Shown one piece after another: positions 17,000 through 25,086 of a stretch of 64,000 bases of DNA (position 1 is its first letter; every line of letters begins with the position of its first letter). The translations under genes and the position numbers were made by a program. Under the pieces are notes generated by a model. It ran no database searches and was not told the origin of the DNA. It worked only from the letters and a program-made list of their open reading frames with translations. Source of the stretch: Mycobacterium sp. M26 (GTDB lineage: Bacteria; Actinomycetota; Actinomycetes; Mycobacteriales; Mycobacteriaceae); contig NZ_LN929908.1 in NCBI RefSeq assembly GCF_001494595.1, positions 310,001-374,000 on the forward strand, given 5' to 3'.

Positions 17000-18040
17000 A
17001 TGGACCGTTACGAACTGCGGCGGCTGGACTACAGCCTCAGCCAGGACCACACTGATCTGCAGAGTGCCTATCGGCAGTTCTTCACTTCGTCCTGCCCGAT
17101 CGAGACGGTGCGGGCCGCCGAGGCCTCCGGTTTCGACAAGAATCTGTGGGAACGCCTGTGCGCCATGGGCGCCACCACCATGGCTCTGCCCGAGGAGGTC
17201 GGCGGGGACGGCGCCACCCTGGTCGACCTGACCCTGGTGGCCGAGGAGATCGGCAGATCGCTGGCGCCGGTGCCGTGGATCGATCACGTGAGTGCAGCCC
17301 GGCTGCTCGCCCGCCTCGGCGCACTGGACTCTGCGGACATTGTCGGCGGCACCACCGTGGTCGGCTTCGACACCCGGCAGAACGACAGCCCCGGCCGACG
17401 CCTGGTCCCGACCGGTTCCGTCGCCGACCACATCGTGGTACGCGACGGCGATGACGTGGTCCGGCTGACGTTCGGCACCCGGCCCGCGACGGTCGACAAC
17501 CTCGGCAAGTTGCCGATGGCATGGGTGGACCCGGCTGCCGCCGACAGCCGGGTGGTCATTGCCTCCGGGTCGTCCGCCCTGGCGGAATACCAACGGGCGC
17601 TGGATGAATGGCGGCTGCTGATGGCCTCCGCACTCGTAGGACTGGTGGAGGCCACCATGACCATCGCCGCGGAGTTCGCCAAAACCCGCTACACGCTGGG
17701 TGTTCCGATCGCCACCTTGCAGGCCATCTCGCATCCGCTGGCCAACATGGTGATCACCGTCGAAAGCGGCCGCAACCTGGCTCGCCGGGCTGCCTGGTTC
17801 CTCGACAACGAGCCCGACGAGCGGCCCGATCTCGCGCCGTCGGCTTTCGTGTTCATGGCCGAGGAGGCGGCCAGGGCGGCCACCATGGCGGTGCACATCC
17901 AGGGCGGTCTGGGGGTGTCGGCCGAAGCCGCCGCGACCGCCTACCTGGTCCGCGCCCGCGGCTGGGCGCTGGCAGGCGGTGACCCGGCCGCGAGTGCCAC
18001 CCGGGTCGCCCACCTCATCGCCGCACGCGAAAGCGCCTAG
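17000..18040 (+). CDS. Acyl-CoA dehydrogenase, short non-catalytic-type subunit
   Basis: 346 residues, shorter than the usual 380-400. The N-terminal helical domain and C-terminal helices (LVGLVEATMTIAAEFAKTR, HIQGGLGVSAEAAATAYLVRA) are clear, but the C-terminal EGTxE-type segment with the catalytic glutamate is missing; the chain ends at RVAHLIAARESA. This matches one half of the alpha2-beta2 heterotetrameric dehydrogenases known from mycobacterial steroid side-chain catabolism, which pair a short subunit with a catalytic one encoded next door. The partner is at 18052, 11 bp downstream. Confidence 0.87.
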   Translation: MDRYELRRLDYSLSQDHTDLQSAYRQFFTSSCPIETVRAAEASGFDKNLWERLCAMGATTMALPEEVGGDGATLVDLTLVAEEIGRSLAPVPWIDHVSAARLLARLGALDSADIVGGTTVVGFDTRQNDSPGRRLVPTGSVADHIVVRDGDDVVRLTFGTRPATVDNLGKLPMAWVDPAAADSRVVIASGSSALAEYQRALDEWRLLMASALVGLVEATMTIAAEFAKTRYTLGVPIATLQAISHPLANMVITVESGRNLARRAAWFLDNEPDERPDLAPSAFVFMAEEAARAATMAVHIQGGLGVSAEAAATAYLVRARGWALAGGDPAASATRVAHLIAARESA

Positions 18041-18051
18041 GAGGCAACATC

Positions 18052-19248
18052 ATGGACTTCTCCCGCGTCGAACTGTCCGCCGAGGACGAGGACTTCCGCA
18101 CCGACGTCCGAGACTTCCTGCGCTCGCAGGTCACCGAGGACGTCATCCGCCACGACCGGGAGACCGGTGACAACTTCCACGAGGGCGTGCACCTGGCCCT
18201 CGGCGCGCGCGGCTATCTGGAGCAGGAGTGGAAGCCCACCTCCGAGGGCGGGTTCAGCCGGGTACGCCGCCGGATCTGGGAACTCGAGAAGCGCCGCGCG
18301 CATGTCCCGTGGGTGACCTGGGGGACCACCGCCATGGTGGCCCGATCCGTGGCGAGTTTCGGCACACCGGAGCTTCGCGACGAGGTGCTGCCGGGGGTGT
18401 TCAGTGGTCACATCCGGTTGTGCCTGGGCTACACCGAACCCGAGGGCGGCTCCGACATCGCCACCTGCAAGACCCGCGCGGTTCGGGAAGCGGATGGATC
18501 GAGCTGGATCATTAACGGCTCCAAGATGTTCACCACCGGGGCGCACAACTGCCAGTATGTCTTCCTCATCACCAACACCGACCCGACTGCGCCGAAACAT
18601 CAGAGCCTCACCATGTTTCTGGTCCCGCTTGACAGCCCGGGTATCGAGATCCAGGGCATCCGCACCGTCGACGGCGACCGCACCAACATCGTGTACTACA
18701 GCGATGTGCGCGTCGACGACAAGTACCGGCTCGGTGAGGTCAACGGCGGCTGGACGGTTCTGCGGGAGCCCTTGAACGCCGAGCACGGTGCGGTGGAAGC
18801 CGCGGCCGACGGTCTGGCCGACGTGTCGATCATGATGCACCAGGGTGGGTTCATGGCCACGGCGGTGGACCGGGCCGGCGCTTCCGTCGGGCAGCCCGAT
18901 GCGGACGGCCGGCGCGCGGTCGACGACGGGGCGGTGGCCTACCGACTGGGCCGCAGTGCGGCCCGGCTGGAGGCTGCCCTCAGCGCACCGGGCATCTACG
19001 GCAGGGTGGCGCTGTCGCAGACCATGCGCGATATCGCACCGGACCTGATGGACCTGCTCGGGACCGCGGCCGCGCTGCCGGTCGGCACCGACGGGGCGCC
19101 CGACGACGGGGCCGCCGAGTACATCTACCGGTTCGCGCCGCTGTCCGGAATCTACGGCGGCACACTGGAAGTGTTCCGCAACATGATCGCCCAGTACGTC
19201 CTCGGGCTGGGCAAACCGGCTTACGCCGCACCGGTCAAGAAGACCTAG
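18052..19248 (+). CDS. Acyl-CoA dehydrogenase, catalytic-type subunit
   Basis: 398 residues with GGAGGCAAC before the ATG. The FAD-binding stretch LGYTEPEGGSDIATCKTRA and the INGSKMFTTGA segment are typical. The C-terminal YGGTLEVFRNMIAQYVLGL supplies the catalytic glutamate (in TLEV) and the FAD-contacting helix. It introduces an alpha-beta double bond into an acyl-CoA, passing electrons to ETF. Adjacent to the short paralogue at 17000, it is inferred to form an alpha2-beta2 enzyme of the kind used for bulky ring-bearing acyl-CoAs. It is the last gene of the operon. Confidence 0.9.
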   Translation: MDFSRVELSAEDEDFRTDVRDFLRSQVTEDVIRHDRETGDNFHEGVHLALGARGYLEQEWKPTSEGGFSRVRRRIWELEKRRAHVPWVTWGTTAMVARSVASFGTPELRDEVLPGVFSGHIRLCLGYTEPEGGSDIATCKTRAVREADGSSWIINGSKMFTTGAHNCQYVFLITNTDPTAPKHQSLTMFLVPLDSPGIEIQGIRTVDGDRTNIVYYSDVRVDDKYRLGEVNGGWTVLREPLNAEHGAVEAAADGLADVSIMMHQGGFMATAVDRAGASVGQPDADGRRAVDDGAVAYRLGRSAARLEAALSAPGIYGRVALSQTMRDIAPDLMDLLGTAAALPVGTDGAPDDGAAEYIYRFAPLSGIYGGTLEVFRNMIAQYVLGLGKPAYAAPVKKT

Positions 19249-19392
19249 AGCCCTGAGTCGTCAACTCCTAGGCCCTCGCGTGTGGCACGTTGCCTCGAGG
19301 CTGTAACTGTCGTGCTGGCTACTCGCACTTTTGCGCGATAACTTCAGCCTCGGCGAAGTCGTGAGGCGGGATTGAATCTCTGACTCGAGTCA

Positions 19393-20544
19393 CTAGAGCG
19401 TCAGCACCGTCGCGGCGGACGTGCCGGGGGCGCCGTACAGCTGGGTGAAGCCGACCTTCGGTTCGCCGGGAACCTGGCGGTCGCCGGCCTGGCCGCGCAA
19501 CTGCCGGACGATCTCGTGAATCTGCCGCAGGCCCGAGGCGCCGATGGGCTCCCCATTGGCGATCAGCCCACCGTCGGTGTTGATCGGCATCGACCCGGTG
19601 ATCTCGGTCTCGCCGTCGGCCAGCAGCCGATCCTGGTCGCCGTCGGCGCAGAACCCGCATTCGGCCATGTGGATGATCTCCGCGCCGGCGTCGGTGTCCT
19701 GCAACTGGATCACGTCGACGTCCTGCGGTGCCACACCGGCCTTCTCGAAGGCGGCGCGGGCCGCGTAGACGGTCGGCGCGACGTCCTCCTCGACCGGGGC
19801 GAAGGTGGTGTTGACCTCATAGGCGCCGTAGCGGCGGGTACGCACCTCCACCGCCCGCAGATAGACGGGCTTGGCGGTGTAGCGGTGCGCGATGTCGGCC
19901 CGGCACATCACCACTGCGGCCGCACCCTCGTCGGGCGCGCAGAACATGTACTGGGTCAGCGGGTAGTTCAGCATCGGTGAGTTGAGGATCTCCTCCTCGG
20001 GGATCGGCTTGCGCCGGAACGCATTCGGGTTCAGCACGCCGTTGCGGAAGTTCTTGGCCGCCACCCTGGCCAGTGTGGTCTGGGAGATACCGTGCTCGTG
20101 CAGATAGCGATTGGCCTTCATTCCGAAGAACTGCGTGGTCAGGTACTGGCCGTTCTCGGCATACCAGCGCGGCATACCCACCAGCGCGGGATCCTCGGTG
20201 AACGCACCACGCGGATGCTTGTCCAGGCCGATCGCGATCCCGATGTCGTAGTCGCCCAGCCGGATTCCGTCAGCGCAGGCTTTCGCGGCGCTGGCCGCGG
20301 TCGCGCACGCGTTGAACACATTGGTGAACGGGATGCCGGTGAGCCCCACCATGCCGACGATGGCGTCCGGGTTGGCGACCGTCCAGCTACCCCCGGTGGC
20401 GAATTGGATGTCGCGCCACTCGAGGCCGGCGTCGGCCACCGCGGCGACAATGGCATCCACCCCCATCTGCATCGCGGACTTGCCCTCGAAGCGGCCGAAC
20501 GGGTGCAGGCCGACACCGATGATGGCGACCTCAGGCGATGGCAC
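19393..20544 (-). CDS. Thiolase-fold lipid-transfer-type protein (Ltp/SCP-x thiolase-like)
   Basis: 383 residues from a GTG at 20544 that lies inside the end of the CoA-transferase gene (14-bp overlap). It shows the non-decarboxylating SCP-x/Ltp thiolase pattern: VGLHPFGRF at the start, the cysteine in FNACATAAS at about residue 80, and GEPIGASGLRQIHE in place of the GHP motif of true thiolases. Related proteins such as Ltp2 act as retro-aldolases on steroid side-chain CoA esters with a DUF35 partner, but no DUF35 gene adjoins this copy. It is clearly similar to the protein at 50332-51477. Confidence 0.87.
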   Translation of the reverse strand: MPSPEVAIIGVGLHPFGRFEGKSAMQMGVDAIVAAVADAGLEWRDIQFATGGSWTVANPDAIVGMVGLTGIPFTNVFNACATAASAAKACADGIRLGDYDIGIAIGLDKHPRGAFTEDPALVGMPRWYAENGQYLTTQFFGMKANRYLHEHGISQTTLARVAAKNFRNGVLNPNAFRRKPIPEEEILNSPMLNYPLTQYMFCAPDEGAAAVVMCRADIAHRYTAKPVYLRAVEVRTRRYGAYEVNTTFAPVEEDVAPTVYAARAAFEKAGVAPQDVDVIQLQDTDAGAEIIHMAECGFCADGDQDRLLADGETEITGSMPINTDGGLIANGEPIGASGLRQIHEIVRQLRGQAGDRQVPGEPKVGFTQLYGAPGTSAATVLTL

Positions 20545-21757
20545 CGGACTCCTTGAGGGCTTCGATGCGGTCCCAGTCCAGGCCGATCTCCATGAGCACG
20601 ATCTCGGTGTGTTCGGAAGCCTGTGGTGCCCTGGTGGTTTCCAGCGGCTCGTGGTTGAACTGGACCGGGCCGCGGACCACCTTGAACGGCGCCCCGCCGT
20701 CGGCGGCCTCCACCTCGGCGATCATGTCGTTGGCGATCGCCTGCTCGTCGGCGGCCAGATCGACCAGGCTCTGGTAGGGCGCCCACTGGCCGCGCATGGT
20801 CTTGAGCTTCTCGCGCCAGTAGTCGAAGGGTTTGGCCCCGATCGCCGCCGCGATGAGCTCGCTGGCCGCCTCGGCATTCTGAATCAGCGGCATCACGTCG
20901 CTGAACCGGGGATCGTCGGCCGCCTCCGGGATGCCCAGATGCTCGAAGGTGTCCCTGATGAGACCGGTCGGGCTGACGATGCAGAGGTTGATCGTCCCCC
21001 CGTCGGAGGCGACGTAGTTGCCGAGGAACGGATTGAACTGGGAGCCGCCGGATTTCGGCATCTCGGCCCGCATACACTCACCGGTGTCCATGCCCTGGGT
21101 CACGCTCGCACCCGCCGCCCACCAGGCTGTGCTCATCAACGACACGTCGACTTCCAGGGCCTCGCCGGTGCGCTCGCGGTGCAGCAGCGCCGCCGAGATT
21201 CCGCCGGCGATGTTCATTCCGCCGATCGAATCGCCGAACGCCGGAATGCCCTGGGCCAGCATGCCACCCAGGTCGGCCGGTGACAGGGCATAGCCGATGC
21301 CACTGCGGGTCCAGAACGCCGTCCCGTCGTAGCCGCCGACGTCACGCTGCGGTCCCTTGTCGCCGTAGGCACTGCCGCGGGCGTAGATGATGTTCGGGTT
21401 GACCGCGCGGATGTGCTCGACGTCGATCTTGTTCTTCTGACGCACTCCCGGCATGTAGTTGGTCAGGAACACGTCGGCGGTCTTGGCGATCTCGTAGAGC
21501 ACCTCCTGTCCCTCGGCCGTGGAGATGTCGATGCCGACGCTGCGTTTACCCCGGTTGGGGTGCTCCATCAGCGGATGGCGTTCGGGGTTGAGCTGGAAAC
21601 CGCCCATGTAGAGAAAGCCGCGCTGGGTGTCGCCGCGTACCGGATGTTCCACCTTGATGACGTCGGCACCCCAGTCGGCCAGGATGGCGCCGGCGGCGGG
21701 GACAAAGGTGAATTGTGCGACCTCCAGCACCCGGAAGCCATCCATCACTTTGATCAC
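20531..21757 (-). CDS. CaiB/BaiF family CoA transferase
   Basis: 408 residues from the GTG at 21757, with GAGGAGG seven bases upstream. Class III CoA-transferase features are VAQFTFVPAAGAILADWGADVIKVEHP at the N-terminus (seen as three consecutive blocks), NRGKRSVGIDI, and YGDKGPQRDVGGYDGTAFW where the substrate-binding domain begins. These enzymes move CoA between carboxylic acids or racemise alpha-methyl acyl-CoAs. Here it would activate or recycle a pathway acid. It is transcribed with the Ltp-like protein from a promoter shared with the aldehyde dehydrogenase and controlled by operator 21790. Confidence 0.9.
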   Translation of the reverse strand: MIKVMDGFRVLEVAQFTFVPAAGAILADWGADVIKVEHPVRGDTQRGFLYMGGFQLNPERHPLMEHPNRGKRSVGIDISTAEGQEVLYEIAKTADVFLTNYMPGVRQKNKIDVEHIRAVNPNIIYARGSAYGDKGPQRDVGGYDGTAFWTRSGIGYALSPADLGGMLAQGIPAFGDSIGGMNIAGGISAALLHRERTGEALEVDVSLMSTAWWAAGASVTQGMDTGECMRAEMPKSGGSQFNPFLGNYVASDGGTINLCIVSPTGLIRDTFEHLGIPEAADDPRFSDVMPLIQNAEAASELIAAAIGAKPFDYWREKLKTMRGQWAPYQSLVDLAADEQAIANDMIAEVEAADGGAPFKVVRGPVQFNHEPLETTRAPQASEHTEIVLMEIGLDWDRIEALKESGAIA

Positions 21758-21789
21758 GCAGGCGCCTCCTCGGAAGTTCTGAATAAACT

Positions 21790-21806
21790 ACTGTAACAAT
21801 TACAGT
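21790..21806. promoter_or_regulatory. Candidate TetR operator E (perfect 7-bp arms)
   Basis: ACTGTAA-CAA-TTACAGT, a perfect inverted repeat with a 3-bp spacer. It lies in the 68-bp divergent region between the CoA transferase (start 21757) and the aldehyde dehydrogenase (start 21826). It is one of the two best matches and defines the consensus. Confidence 0.7.
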
Positions 21807-21825
21807 TACTCGGCTGGGAGGTGTC

Positions 21826-23343
21826 GTGGATTCGAGCGTCGAACTGGGCCGCAGGGCGGCCCGGCGGGCCGAATCACGGATGCTGATCGACGGTGAGCTG
21901 GTGTTGTCGGCGTCGGGGGAGCAGTTCGTCAACGCCAGTCCGGCCACCGGGGCGCCGCTGGGGACGACGACCGCCGCGGGCGCCGCGGACATGGATCGGG
22001 CCATCGGGGCGGCCCGCCGGGCGTTCGACGAGTCCGACTGGTCCACCAACCGCGCCCTGCGCAGACGTGCGCTCGGGCAGCTGCAGGACGCCATCGAGGC
22101 CGAAAAGGAAGACCTGCGTGAGGAACTCATCGCCGAGACCGGCTGTCCCCAGCTGACCACACAGTCGGCCCAGCTGGACTGGCCGCTGGCCGAGGCGCTG
22201 CGCTACCCCGCGGGCCTGATCGACGACTTCCAGTGGGAGCGTGCCCTGGACGGCGGCGGTCTCTTCGGGGAACGCAATGTGCGCACCGTCGTCAAGGAGC
22301 CCGTCGGTGTCGTCGCGGCTATCACTCCGTCGAACTTCCCGATCGAGGTCATCCTCAACAAGCTCGGGCCTGCACTGGCCGCGGGGAACACCGTGGTCCT
22401 CAAGCCCGACCCGCACACCCCGTGGAACGCCACCCGGCTGGGCCGTCTGATCGCCGAACACACCGACATCCCGCCGGGCGTGGTCAACGTGGTGCCGACA
22501 CCGGCCAACGACGTGGCCGCCATGCTGGGCACCGATCCGCGGGTGGACCTGATCTCGTTCACCGGGTCCACCACCGTCGGCAAGCTCTTGATGCGCCAGG
22601 GCGCGGACACCATGAAGCGGATGTTCCTGGAACTCGGCGGCAAGTCGGTGGCGATCGTCCTCGACGACGCGAACCCCGCCGCGATCGTCCCCACAGCGGT
22701 CGGGGTGTGCGTGCACGCCGGTCAGGCCTGCGCGGCCACCACCCGGATGCTGGTGCACCGCTCGCTCTACGACCAGGCCGTCGCTGATGTCACCGCAGCG
22801 TATTCGCTTGTGCCAGTGGGCGACCCGGTACGGTCGGACGTTCTGGTCGGGCCGCTGATCAGCGCCGCGCAAAAGCAGCGCGTGCTGGCCGCTATCGACG
22901 GCGCGCGGGCCGGCGGTGCCGAGATCACCGTCGGAGGGGCCGAGGTCGACGGACTACCCGGCGAGCTCGCCGGTGGGCACTGGGTGGCGCCCACCGTCAT
23001 CACCGGGGTGGACAACAGCGCGGCGATCGCCCAGCAGGAGGTGTTCGGTCCTGTGCTCATCGTCCTGCCCTTCGAGGACGACGATGATGCGGTGCGGATT
23101 GCCAACGACAGTCCCTACGGTCTCGCGGGCGCGGTGATGTCCCGGTCGATGGAGCGTGGCATGTCGATTGCGCGCCGCATCCGGACCGGATCCTTCGGCG
23201 TCAACGGCGGCATGTTCTACGGCGCCGATGCTCCGTTCGGCGGGTACAAGAACAGCGGGGTCGGACGGCAGTGCGGCATCGAGGGTTTCCAGCAGTACCT
23301 GGAAACCAAGACGATCGGCTGCCGGATCCCCCGTCCCGCCTAA
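21826..23343 (+). CDS. Aldehyde dehydrogenase (NAD(P)-dependent)
   Basis: 505 residues from a GTG preceded by GGGAGGTG. Catalytic elements are the oxyanion Asn in TPSNFP (about 170), the cofactor loop FTGSTTVGK, the general base Glu269 in LELGGKS, and nucleophile Cys302 in GQACAATT. C-terminal YGLAGAVMSRS and APFGGYKNSGVGR are typical of the superfamily. It would oxidise an aldehyde, possibly formed after P450 hydroxylation, to the acid that is then activated to CoA. It converges with the P450 gene and the two stop codons overlap at 23340-23343. Confidence 0.93.
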   Translation: MDSSVELGRRAARRAESRMLIDGELVLSASGEQFVNASPATGAPLGTTTAAGAADMDRAIGAARRAFDESDWSTNRALRRRALGQLQDAIEAEKEDLREELIAETGCPQLTTQSAQLDWPLAEALRYPAGLIDDFQWERALDGGGLFGERNVRTVVKEPVGVVAAITPSNFPIEVILNKLGPALAAGNTVVLKPDPHTPWNATRLGRLIAEHTDIPPGVVNVVPTPANDVAAMLGTDPRVDLISFTGSTTVGKLLMRQGADTMKRMFLELGGKSVAIVLDDANPAAIVPTAVGVCVHAGQACAATTRMLVHRSLYDQAVADVTAAYSLVPVGDPVRSDVLVGPLISAAQKQRVLAAIDGARAGGAEITVGGAEVDGLPGELAGGHWVAPTVITGVDNSAAIAQQEVFGPVLIVLPFEDDDDAVRIANDSPYGLAGAVMSRSMERGMSIARRIRTGSFGVNGGMFYGADAPFGGYKNSGVGRQCGIEGFQQYLETKTIGCRIPRPA

Positions 23344-24548
23344 CCGGCAGCGGTGAATGTCACCGGTAGTGCCGTCGGCGACCGGAACGGCTGACCCCAG
23401 ATGTGCGGGGCGTCGTCGGTCACCAAGGTGATGTCGGCGAGCCGGTCCAGCAGGGTTTCGACGGCTACCCGGGTCTCCATCCGGGCCAGGTGCAATCCCA
23501 TGCAGGTGTGCTCGCCGGCGGCAAAGGAGATGTGCGGCAGGCGCTTGCGGAAGATGTCGAACGCTTCGGCGTTCTCCCAGCGCTTCTCGTCACGGTTGGC
23601 CGAGCCGATACAGACGTCGATCACCGAACCCTTGGGTATCGCGACCCCTTCGATCTCGGTGTCGGTGTTGGCCGAGCGCTGGACCGTGGTCAGCGGGGTC
23701 TCGTAGCGCAGACCCTCTTCGATGGCCGGCGCGAGCAGCTCGCGGTCGGCCTGCACCGCCCGGAACTGGTCGGGATGGGTCAGCAGCAGGTAGAGGAGAT
23801 TGCCCGAGGAGCGGTAGGTGGTTTCCAGCCCGGCGGGCAGCAACAGTCGCAGGAAGGAGTAGATCGCCTCGTCGGACAGTTTCTCGCCGTCGATCTCCGC
23901 CGACACCAGGTCCCCGATGATGTCCTCGGTGGGCGCCGAGCGGCGCATTTCGATCTGCTGGAGGAAGTAGTCCTTGAGCGCCGCGGACGCCTCGAATGCC
24001 CGCTGGTAGCGGATGTGATAGCTGATCAGCTCGACGGCGCGCTGCCGGAACCAGGGCAGGTCGTCTTCGGGCAGGCCGAGCAGCCTGGTGATCACCCGGG
24101 TGGGAAACTCGAAGGTGAACTGGGTGACCAGATCGGCCTGCCCATCCGCGATGAACTCGTCGATGAGCTCATTGACGACCGGTCGCACGATCATTGGTTC
24201 CCAGCGCTGCAACGACTTTGACTTGAATGCCGCCGACACCAGGTTGCGGTGCTGCCAGTGGGTGCGGCCCTCCATCGCCAGCAGGGTCGGCCCGATGAAC
24301 AGCCCGACCGTCGAGTCGTAGATCTGCGAATTGAAGGCCTGGCTGTCCCGGAACACCCGGTTCACCGCGTCGAAGGACACCGCGGCGTACATATTCGGTG
24401 GGCGCATCTCGGCCGCCTTGGACCAGTCCATGACCGAACCCTCGAAGATGCCCGGCGACTCCCGGCGCCGCGCGGCGAACATCGGGTACGGGTTGCGCAG
24501 CAGCTCGGCACTGTCGACGACCTCGGTGTCCTCGACCGGACTGTCCAC
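23340..24548 (-). CDS. Cytochrome P450
   Basis: 402 residues from a GTG at 24548 with a GAGGAG ribosome-binding site. The I-helix segment PAGLETT (238-244) carries the Glu-Thr pair of the proton relay, ExxR is EGLR (278-281), and the haem ligand is Cys349 in FAAGEHTCMG. It is a soluble bacterial class I P450 needing ferredoxin and ferredoxin reductase, neither of which is adjacent. It presumably hydroxylates the hydrophobic substrate at an early step. It is divergent from the SnoaL gene with the strongest operator palindrome in between. The CYP family was not assigned. Confidence 0.95.
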   Translation of the reverse strand: MDSPVEDTEVVDSAELLRNPYPMFAARRRESPGIFEGSVMDWSKAAEMRPPNMYAAVSFDAVNRVFRDSQAFNSQIYDSTVGLFIGPTLLAMEGRTHWQHRNLVSAAFKSKSLQRWEPMIVRPVVNELIDEFIADGQADLVTQFTFEFPTRVITRLLGLPEDDLPWFRQRAVELISYHIRYQRAFEASAALKDYFLQQIEMRRSAPTEDIIGDLVSAEIDGEKLSDEAIYSFLRLLLPAGLETTYRSSGNLLYLLLTHPDQFRAVQADRELLAPAIEEGLRYETPLTTVQRSANTDTEIEGVAIPKGSVIDVCIGSANRDEKRWENAEAFDIFRKRLPHISFAAGEHTCMGLHLARMETRVAVETLLDRLADITLVTDDAPHIWGQPFRSPTALPVTFTAAG

Positions 24549-24575
24549 GTCTTCTCCTCAGTCCACCGGCTGGAT

Positions 24576-24596
24576 TTACTGTAAATGTTACAGTAA
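24576..24596. promoter_or_regulatory. Candidate TetR operator F (strongest copy, 9-bp perfect arms)
   Basis: The arms TTACTGTAA and TTACAGTAA are separated by ATG. This extends the 7-bp half-sites by two bases on each side and is the best palindrome in the island. It sits between the P450 (start 24548) and the SnoaL-like gene (start 24637). Confidence 0.72.
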
Positions 24597-24636
24597 CTCA
24601 CATCAGAGAAGTACCCCAGGCGGCGAAGGGTGTGCG

Positions 24637-25086
24637 ATGACATCGACGGCAGATGAGCTCGAGGCCATCCGGACGCTTAAGGCGCGCTACTGCCGCTATC
24701 TGGACACCAGGGACGTCGACGGCTGGCGTTCACTGTTCGCTCCCGACCTCACGGTGCTGCTCGACGCCGCGGTATCGACGGGTGGGGCCGACGGGCAGAC
24801 CGGGCCGCCGATCGAGGGCGTCGACAACTTCGTCCCCATGGTCCTCGGAACGCTGGAGGGTGTCGCGACCGTCCATCACTGCCACACCCCGGAGATCACG
24901 CTGACCTCACCGACGACCGCCACCGGCATCTGGGCGATGGAAGACCTGCTGTTCTTTCCCGACGGCAACCAGCTGCACGGTGCCGGGCACTACCGCGAGA
25001 CCTACGAGAAGCGCGACGGAGTCTGGCTCATCACGAGCCTGCACCTGACCCGAACCCTGCTGCGGTTCTCAGGCGCGCCCGGGTGA
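24637..25086 (+). CDS. SnoaL-like / nuclear transport factor 2-fold protein
   Basis: 149 residues from the ATG at 24637. ELEAIRTLKARYCRYLDTRDVDGW is the characteristic first helix (shown here as a continuous family motif of two halves), followed by LFAPDLTVLLD and a C-terminal YRETYEKRDGVWLITSLHL strand pair. Proteins of this type are small isomerases, dehydratases or lyases acting on polyketide- or steroid-like rings, or have no known activity. Its stop overlaps the start of the flavoprotein at 25083 (GTGA), so they are translationally coupled and may act on the same substrate. Confidence 0.85.
   Translation: MTSTADELEAIRTLKARYCRYLDTRDVDGWRSLFAPDLTVLLDAAVSTGGADGQTGPPIEGVDNFVPMVLGTLEGVATVHHCHTPEITLTSPTTATGIWAMEDLLFFPDGNQLHGAGHYRETYEKRDGVWLITSLHLTRTLLRFSGAPG

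Noticed and set aside
19381..19392. TGACTCGAGTCA palindrome as terminator of the Ltp-like operon
   Set aside because: Only 6-bp arms without a loop; too weak to call, though it lies next to the stop codon.
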